Source of the DNA: Acidobacteriota bacterium
GTDB taxonomy: Bacteria > Acidobacteriota > Terriglobia > Acidoferrales > UBA7541
Reading direction: 5' to 3'
Assembly: GCA_019239815.1 (NCBI GenBank)
Contig: JAFAZL010000358.1
Location: 1 to 7,176, forward strand
DNA length: 7,176 bases
In this document: one piece after another, positions 1 through 5,600 of the stretch
Layout: every line of letters starts with the position of its first letter
Numbering within the stretch: position 1 is the first letter of the stretch
Notes under the pieces: generated by a model
What the model was told of the DNA's origin: nothing
Databases searched by the model: none
Seen by the model: the letters and a program-made list of their open reading frames with translations, nothing else
Made by a program: the position numbers and the translations under genes

Positions 1-48
1 TGTCCGCACGATTCCGCCCTCTTACTCGATTCGCTTTTCGAAAACGTC
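1..48. other. 3' flank of the peptidase gene, no gene seen
   Basis: This short stretch lies just downstream of the minus-strand peptidase stop codon. It contains a perfect 10-bp palindrome, TTTTCGAAAA, at 35-44. There is no GC stem followed by a T-run, so I do not call a terminator. It is too short to show a neighbouring gene. Confidence 0.5.
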
Positions 49-2304
49 CTATAAGTTGTCGAGAAAAAACTTCATCACCCGATTCCAGAGCACGACCCGC
101 GCCGCTGGATCAGTAGGCCCATGCCCGCGCCCGGGCAGCGCGATCACCTCGGCGTACTTCTCGTTTTCAATCAGCTCGTTGATGACCGCCAGCGTATTCG
201 CATAGTGCACGTTATCGTCGCCCGTCCCGTGCGCGATCATCAGCTTACCTTGCAGGTTCTTCGCATTCTCGATCGGCGAAGACTCCTGATAGCTCTCTTC
301 GTTTTGCGGCAGCAACCCGATATACCGCTCCGTATAGATCGAGTCGTAGTAGTGCCAGTCCGTCACCGGCCCGCCGGCGAACCCAACTTTGAAATCCTGC
401 GGATCCTCAAACATCGCGTGCAGCGTCATATGCCCGCCGTAGCTCCATCCCCAGATCCCGATTCGGTTCGCGTCTACATACGGCAGCGACTTCAGATACG
501 CTGCTCCATCCCGCTGGTCCGACATCTCCTGCGCCCCAAATCGAAAATGAATCGGCTCCTCAAACAAATGTCCCCGTCCCGCCGACCCGCGATTATCCAG
601 CGCAAACACAATGTATCCATGCTGCGCCATCAGCTCGTGCCACAACGTGCCCGCTCCGCCCCACGACTTCGTCACCACCTGCACATGCGGCCCGCCATAC
701 GTGTAAACCAGCACCGGGTACTTTTTCGCCGGATCAAAATTCGGCGGCTTGATCATCCACGCGTTGAGCTGCATGCCGTCGTGCGACTTCACCTGCAAAA
801 ATTCCACCGGCGACAAATGCAATTCGTCCAGCTCCGCCACTTTGTTTTCGTTGATCACACCCGCGCGACTTCCATCCGCATGCATCAAGTCCTGCCGCGG
901 CGGCACCAGGTTCGTCGAATACGTATCGACATAAGCCCCTGCACCCGGCGCAAACTTCACCGCATGCACCCCTTCTTCCTTCGTGATCCGTGCAAATCCC
1001 GCCCCATCCAGCCCAACGCGATACAAATGCCGCTCCAGCGGCGACTTCTCCGTCGCCGTGAAATACACGATCCCCTTCGCCTCATCCACTCCCTGGATCG
1101 CCGTTACTTCCCACTCCCCATTCGTCAACTGCGCCAACTCCTTCCCATCCATGTCGTACAAATAAATGTGCCGATACCCCGTCTTCTCGCTCGACCACAA
1201 AAATCGCTTCCCATCCTTCAAGAACTTCAAATCATCGTTGACATTGATCCAGTACAAATCCTTCTCGCTCAGCACAACGCGCGACTTCCCCGATCCCGCC
1301 TCCGCCACCAACAAATCGATGACCGTCTGCGCTCGATTCAACCGCTCGATCGCCACCCTCTTCGAATCCGGCAGCCACTCCACGCGCGGAAGATAAATAT
1401 TCGAATCCGCGCCGGTATCCATCACACGCGCTTCTCCTCCATCCACCTTCCCTACATAAACGCGGACGATCGGATTATTCCCGCCCGCCACCGGGTACCG
1501 CTCCTCGTCTGCTTCGCCAACTGGCGATTCGAAATTTACCAGCGGGTACGTGGTCACCTTCCGCTCATCCATCTCCAGAAACGCGATCGACGACGAATCC
1601 GGCGCCCACCAATAAGCCGTCGTCAGCTCCAGCTCCTCCGGATACACCCAATCCAACTCGCCCTTTCGGATCTCCTCGGTCCCGCCCTTCGTGAACGCGC
1701 GCTCTTTCCCATCCGCCACCCGCACCAGCCACAAATTGTGATCGCGAACAAAACTCACCCACTTCCCATCCGGCGAGATCTTGGGATCAGCAAGCTCCTC
1801 TTTCCCTGAAACCAGCGCTTTCGCCGTCTGCGACTTCAAATCGAACCATGCCAGCGCCTTCGCCCCTTGCAGCAACAACGCGCCCCCGTTCGGCGCCCAC
1901 TGATACTGCGCTGGTGCATGCCGCCCCAGCCCGGTCGCCTGCGACGTGTTCTGCACCTCCGCCGGCAGAGCGTTATCCAACTTGTCCGCGCCAACCAGCA
2001 ACTGCTTTTCGCCCGTCGCCGCATCCATCTCCCACAATTCCTTGCGCCGCCCCTTCTTCGCCTCGCCCTCCAAATCGGTGAAATAACTCACGTGTTTTCC
2101 ATCCGGCGTCCACACAATGCCCATCGTCATATGCCCCAGCAGGCTCGACCCGCCATAAATCCGCTCCACGCTGAAGCCGTGCTCCCTGGCCTCGGTATTT
2201 TTGGGCGCGGGGACAGCCGCCTGCCCAAACGCCACCGCCGCGCCAAATCCCAAAGACGCGCCGGCGATCCCCACCGCCCACACGCCCAAGCTCTTTACTC
2301 GCAT
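49..2304 (-). CDS. Exported dipeptidyl-peptidase IV-like serine peptidase (family S9B)
   Basis: This 751-residue protein should cleave dipeptides after Pro or Ala from peptide N-termini, in the periplasm or outside the cell. Residues 1 to about 28 are a Sec-type signal peptide (MRVK, a long hydrophobic stretch, then AVAFGQ). Residues about 45-470 form the DPPIV N-terminal beta-propeller and about 500-751 the Peptidase_S9 alpha/beta-hydrolase domain. The triad reads as Ser621 (GWSYGG), Asp696 (HGTGDDNVH) and His728 (GRGHG). Glu223-Glu224 (DWVYPEE) match Glu205-Glu206 of human DPP4, which hold the substrate N-terminus. Tyr536 (YGGP) matches the oxyanion Tyr547. Val647, Trp650, Tyr653 and Tyr657 match the DPP4 S1 pocket (Val656, Trp659, Tyr662, Tyr666), and Asn698 matches Asn710. 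Length fits bacterial DPP IV (roughly 720-770 residues). I chose the ATG at 2304 because GGAGG lies four bases upstream and the signal peptide begins there; an in-frame GTG at 2370 would add 22 non-signal residues. A prolyl tripeptidyl peptidase of the same family is the main alternative. No frameshift or missing key residue is seen. Confidence 0.96.
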   Translation of the reverse strand: MRVKSLGVWAVGIAGASLGFGAAVAFGQAAVPAPKNTEAREHGFSVERIYGGSSLLGHMTMGIVWTPDGKHVSYFTDLEGEAKKGRRKELWEMDAATGEKQLLVGADKLDNALPAEVQNTSQATGLGRHAPAQYQWAPNGGALLLQGAKALAWFDLKSQTAKALVSGKEELADPKISPDGKWVSFVRDHNLWLVRVADGKERAFTKGGTEEIRKGELDWVYPEELELTTAYWWAPDSSSIAFLEMDERKVTTYPLVNFESPVGEADEERYPVAGGNNPIVRVYVGKVDGGEARVMDTGADSNIYLPRVEWLPDSKRVAIERLNRAQTVIDLLVAEAGSGKSRVVLSEKDLYWINVNDDLKFLKDGKRFLWSSEKTGYRHIYLYDMDGKELAQLTNGEWEVTAIQGVDEAKGIVYFTATEKSPLERHLYRVGLDGAGFARITKEEGVHAVKFAPGAGAYVDTYSTNLVPPRQDLMHADGSRAGVINENKVAELDELHLSPVEFLQVKSHDGMQLNAWMIKPPNFDPAKKYPVLVYTYGGPHVQVVTKSWGGAGTLWHELMAQHGYIVFALDNRGSAGRGHLFEEPIHFRFGAQEMSDQRDGAAYLKSLPYVDANRIGIWGWSYGGHMTLHAMFEDPQDFKVGFAGGPVTDWHYYDSIYTERYIGLLPQNEESYQESSPIENAKNLQGKLMIAHGTGDDNVHYANTLAVINELIENEKYAEVIALPGRGHGPTDPAARVVLWNRVMKFFLDNL

Positions 2305-2308
2305 GCAT

Positions 2309-2313
2309 CCTCC
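2309..2313 (-). promoter_or_regulatory. Ribosome binding site of the peptidase gene
   Basis: The minus strand reads GGAGG (inside TGGAGGATGC), four bases before the ATG at 2304. This decides the start in favour of 2304. An overlapping ATG at 2308, in another frame, is too close to GGAGG to be used and opens only a frame overlapping the peptidase. Confidence 0.8.
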
Positions 2314-2327
2314 AAAAATCCGGCCAT

Positions 2328-2354
2328 ATCTTAGTTGAGCTCTTTCACTTTCAA
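2328..2354 (-). promoter_or_regulatory. Weak candidate promoter for the peptidase gene
   Basis: On the minus strand TTGAAA (2354-2349) matches the -35 consensus in five of six positions and TAAGAT (2333-2328) the -10 in four of six. The 15-base spacer is shorter than usual. Transcription would start near 2321 and give a leader of under 20 bases. That fits the ATG at 2304 and would exclude the GTG at 2370. This is a consensus match by eye; acidobacterial promoters can deviate. Confidence 0.25.
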
Positions 2355-2365
2355 AACTGTAATCG

Positions 2366-2383
2366 TCCACTCACGATCCACTC
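2366..2383. repeat. 7-bp direct repeats with 11-bp period upstream of the peptidase promoter
   Basis: TCCACTC occurs at 2366-2372 and again at 2377-2383, start to start 11 bp. On the minus strand this is GAGTGGA, four bases, GAGTGGA, ending 11 bp upstream of the candidate -35 of the peptidase gene. Tandem half-sites one helical turn apart just upstream of -35 are the usual arrangement for OmpR/PhoB-type response regulators; that role is inferred. Confidence 0.35.
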
Positions 2384-2407
2384 GACCCGCGCCGTCGTTT
2401 TCGGACA

Positions 2408-2429
2408 GCAACGCGGTCGTTACCGTTGC
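2408..2429. repeat. Inverted repeat in the intergenic region
   Basis: GCAACG (2408-2413) and CGTTGC (2424-2429) are perfect inverted copies separated by 10 bases, so the arms lie 16 bp apart start to start. It could be an operator for a dimeric regulator serving either gene, or chance. There is no T-run, so it does not look like a terminator. Confidence 0.25.
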
Positions 2430-2488
2430 CTGAAATCACGGCGACACAAGTCGATTACTCTCCATTGACTTATCCGACCGCGCCAACA

Positions 2489-2518
2489 TTGTGCGGTCCA
2501 TGAGTCTCTGGATATACT
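2489..2518 (+). promoter_or_regulatory. Candidate promoter for the lectin gene
   Basis: TATACT at 2513-2518 matches the sigma-70 -10 consensus in five of six positions. TTGTGC at 2489-2494 is a weak -35 (three of six) with an 18-base spacer. Transcription would start near 2525, giving a leader of about 165 bases before the GTG at 2691. A better -35-like TTGACT sits at 2465 but has no good -10 at the right distance. The -10 is the main support. Confidence 0.35.
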
Positions 2519-2529
2519 TTGCCACGTCT

Positions 2530-2643
2530 CGCGCGCCCTTCCGCGCGGATCCTGTGAGTGTTTTCGCTCGGCCACCGCTGCCGGGCGTCTCGCAAACTGA
2601 ATGAGTTGTGTCAGTGGTCGGCGAGTGATCGTCTCGTCGCGAG
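2530..2643 (+). other. Series of hairpins in the probable lectin-gene leader
   Basis: Three short stems can be drawn. First, CGCGCG (2530-2535) pairs with CGCGCG (2542-2547) around a CCCTTC loop. Second, GAGTG (2556-2560) pairs with CGCTC (2565-2569) around TTTT. Third, CGGCGAG (2619-2625) pairs with CTCGTCG (2633-2639), one pair being G-U, around a 7-base loop. An alternative stem CTCG (2633-2636) with CGAG (2640-2643) would exclude the third. I recognise no known riboswitch class. Stems of this size arise easily in GC-rich DNA. Confidence 0.25.
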
Positions 2644-2663
2644 CCATAACAAAACTGAATGAG
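2594..2663. repeat. 12-bp direct repeat before the lectin gene
   Basis: AAACTGAATGAG occurs exactly at 2594-2605 and at 2652-2663, 58 bp apart. A degenerate relative, CAAAACTG followed by TAAT, lies at 2352-2363 next to the peptidase promoter candidate. The downstream copy ends 14 bases before the Shine-Dalgarno run, so a protein bound there could affect initiation or elongation. The function is unknown. Confidence 0.45.
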
Positions 2664-2677
2664 CTTTAACCGTTCTC

Positions 2678-2685
2678 AAGGGGAG
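2678..2685 (+). promoter_or_regulatory. Ribosome binding site of the lectin gene (GTG start)
   Basis: AAGGGGAG lies five bases before the GTG at 2691. It fixes this start: reading upstream in frame, a TAA at 2667-2669 comes first and no other ATG, GTG or TTG lies between it and 2691. The next in-frame GTG, at 2733, has no comparable purine run. Confidence 0.75.
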
Positions 2686-2690
2686 TCGTC

Positions 2691-5600
2691 GTGTCCAACA
2701 TTGCTCGCACCGCACTACGTGTCTGCCGCCGTGTGTCCCAGTCTTCAAGAAAGACTTCCAAACTGTCGGTCCAAGCCCTTTCGTCGGCGCTTCTGGCATC
2801 AGGCTTATTCCTGTTTCCCACCATACTTCGCGCGCAGACACAAAACGTGACGACTCAGCACTACGACAACACTCGCTCCGGTTCCTACCCCGCCGAAACA
2901 CAACTCACACCGTCCAGCGTTACGCCTTCGAATTTCAGCAAGTTGTTTTCGCAAACCGTCGATAGCCAAATTTATGCGCAGCCCCTCTACATGCAGAACG
3001 TTGCTATTTCCGGCAAAGGCACGCACAACGTCATCTTCGTCGCCACCGAAAACGACTCGGTCTACGCCTTTGACGCCGACACCAACGGCGGCGCAAACGC
3101 TTCGCCACTTTGGAAGGTCACCATGCTCGACTCCGCCCACGGCGCTACGAGCGGCGCCACCTCGATCCCGCAAGGCGACCTCAGCACAACCGACATCACT
3201 CCTATAGTCGGCATTACAGGTACTCCGGTAATCGATCCCTCGACCAACACGATGTACCTCGTCAGTGCTTCGAAAGAAAACGGAAGCTACGCCCAACGCC
3301 TCCACGCCCTCGACATCACCAGCGGGGCGGAAAAGTTCGGCGGCCCCGTCCTGATCACTGCCTCGATTCGCGGAAACGGTAATGGCAGCTCCGGCGGCAC
3401 GCTCACTTTCGATCAAAAGTGGCACAACAATCGCGCCGGCCTCTTGCTGCTCAACGGCTTTGTCTACATCGCCTTCGGATCTCACGGAGACAACGGCCCA
3501 TGGCACGGCTGGATTTTCGCTTACAATGCCTCAACCCTCCAGCAAACCAGCGTGTGGTGCTCCTCGGCAAATGGCATTGGCGCCGGAATCTGGATGGGTG
3601 GCTCCGGCCTCGCCGCCGACACACTAAATCCTACCGGCAACAGTCCCGGTGGCCGCCTCTTTATCGCCACCGGCAACGGTACCTTCGATGCCACCAAGCC
3701 CTACTCTAATAACATGGACTATGGCGACAGCATCGTCCGCCTGCACCTCAACAACGGCGTCATGACCGTCGCAGACGACTTCACTCCACTGAATCAGGCG
3801 CCGCTCAACAATGCTGACCAGGATGTCGGTTCCGGCGGAGTTCTGATCCTTCCCGATCAATCCGGCAGCCACACTCACTTGCTCTTCCAGACCGGCAAAG
3901 AAGGTCGCTTCTACATCGTTGATCGCGACAACATGGGCGGCTTCAGCAGCAGCTCCGACAGCATCGCGCAAGAAATTCCTGTCAATGGCGCCAGTGGAAA
4001 TTTCCCAATCGCCGCAGGCCTTTGGGGCATGCCTGCCTTCTTCAATAACACGATGTACATCTGGGGCAAGGACGACGAACTCAAGACATTTCCGATCTCA
4101 GCTGGAAAATTTACTACCAGCGCCTCAACCACCGGCCCTATCACTGTCGTATTCCCCAGCCCCACGCCAGTCATCTCATCAAATTCGGGCGCTAACCCGA
4201 TCGTCTGGTCAGTCGAATCCGACAATTTCAGCTCCGGTACGAACGCTATCCTGCGCGCCACCGACGCAACCAACGTCAGCAACACGCTCTATGACAGTTC
4301 CGCAAAGTCCACTGACAATCCCGGTGGCGCCGTCAAATTCGTTGTGCCCACCGTTGCCGCCGGGAAAGTCTACGTCGGCACAACAAATCGGCTGAGCGTC
4401 TACGGCCTAGCCAACGGCCAAACTCTCACCGCGACTCCCGTGATCAATCCCGGCGCCGAATCTTTTGTCGGCTCCATCCAAGTAACAATTACCGACAGCA
4501 CGCCCAATGCTCAAATTTTCTACTCAACCACCGGCACAGCTACCACCTCCTCCACTCCTTACTCCGGTCCGATCACCGTGAGCACCACCACCACGATCTC
4601 TGCGATCGCCACCGCCACCGGCTTCCTCCAGAGTGCCGTCAACAACGAAACCTACACGCTGCAAACGCAAACGTTAATGCCCACCTTCTCTCCCACTCCC
4701 GGCAACTACACCTCGCCGCAAACTATAACGATCAGTGATGCTTCCCCGAATCCGACGATCTACTACGCCATCAACGCCCCAGCCACCACCTCTTCCACGA
4801 AGTCCGTTGGCTCCGCCACTGTTACCGTCAGTCAGTCCGAAACGATCAACGCCATCGCGACTTCAGGCACCCTCAGCACTAGCCCGCAGGCAAGCGCTTC
4901 CTATGGCATCGGCGTCGCCGCCGGCTCCGCGCCAAATTTCCCGGTCGGTTTCAGCTCCAGCGCCAGCGTGATGACCTTCAATGGCAGCACTGGCCTCGAT
5001 GACACACGCTTGCAGCTCACCAGCGGTGCCACCAACCAAGCGGGGAGCGCCTGGTTCAACACGCCCCAAAACATCCAGAATTTTACGAGCGACTTCAACT
5101 TCCAGCTCAGCAACCCCAGCGCGGATGGCATGACCTTCGCGATCCAGAATACCGGCCTCACCGCTCTTGGCCCTGCTGGCGGCGGCCTCGGTTACGGTCC
5201 TTCCGATCCCGGCGGCACTGGCGGAATCGGCAAGAGCATCGCTATCAAATTCGACCTTTTCGACAACGACGGCGAAGGCAACAACTCGACGGATCTCTAC
5301 ATCCACGGTGCGTCGCCCACCGTTCCCGCAATCGACTTGACCAGCTCGGGCATTAATCTCCACAGCGGCGACGAAATGGCTGTTCACATGGTCTACAACG
5401 GCACAACGCTGACCATGACGATCACCGACAGTGTCGCGAACACATCCTTCTCCACTAGTTGGACTGTCAATATTCCATCCATCGTCGGCGGCAATACCGC
5501 GTACGTCGGATTCACCGGCGGCACCGGCGGCCTCACATCCAGCCAGAAAATCGAAAACTGGACCTTCGTCAGCACTGGCACAACGCAGCAGCAAGCCACC

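Larger units (their letters stand above)
2305..2690. other. Divergent intergenic control region
   Basis: These 386 bases separate two genes pointing away from each other, so both promoters should lie here. It holds, left to right, the peptidase ribosome binding site and a weak promoter candidate, a pair of 7-bp direct repeats, a 6-bp dyad, a promoter candidate for the lectin gene, a run of GC-rich hairpins, a 12-bp direct repeat and the lectin-gene ribosome binding site. I see no convincing gene, tRNA or known riboswitch consensus in it. Confidence 0.7.

Noticed and set aside
33..46. Palindrome TTTTCGAAAA downstream of the peptidase stop as a terminator
   Set aside because: The stem is A/T-only apart from its centre, has no room for a loop and is not followed by a T-run, so it does not fit an intrinsic terminator.
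121..1809. Long plus-strand open frame of about 560 codons opposite the peptidase gene
   Set aside because: It lies antisense to a gene with a complete set of catalytic motifs. Its product is rich in Arg, His, Leu and Pro with no domain, as expected from the complement of GC-rich coding sequence.
2305..2370. Upstream GTG at 2370 as the true start of the peptidase
   Set aside because: It would put 22 mostly polar residues in front of a clear signal peptide and would ignore the GGAGG next to the ATG at 2304.
2601..2669. 22-codon ORF in the lectin-gene leader, starting inside the first 12-bp repeat and ending 21 bases before the GTG
   Set aside because: It has no Shine-Dalgarno sequence and no feature of a known leader peptide. 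It is in frame with the lectin gene, and its stop simply marks the upstream limit of that frame.
2659..2850. 63-codon plus-strand ORF starting in the second 12-bp repeat
   Set aside because: It runs out of frame through the lectin-gene start and signal peptide, and the AAGGGGAG run is positioned for the GTG at 2691, not for this ATG.
2805..3506. Minus-strand open frame of about 230 codons opposite the start of the lectin gene
   Set aside because: It overlaps the signal peptide and propeller codons on the other strand, shows no domain and has no convincing ribosome binding site.
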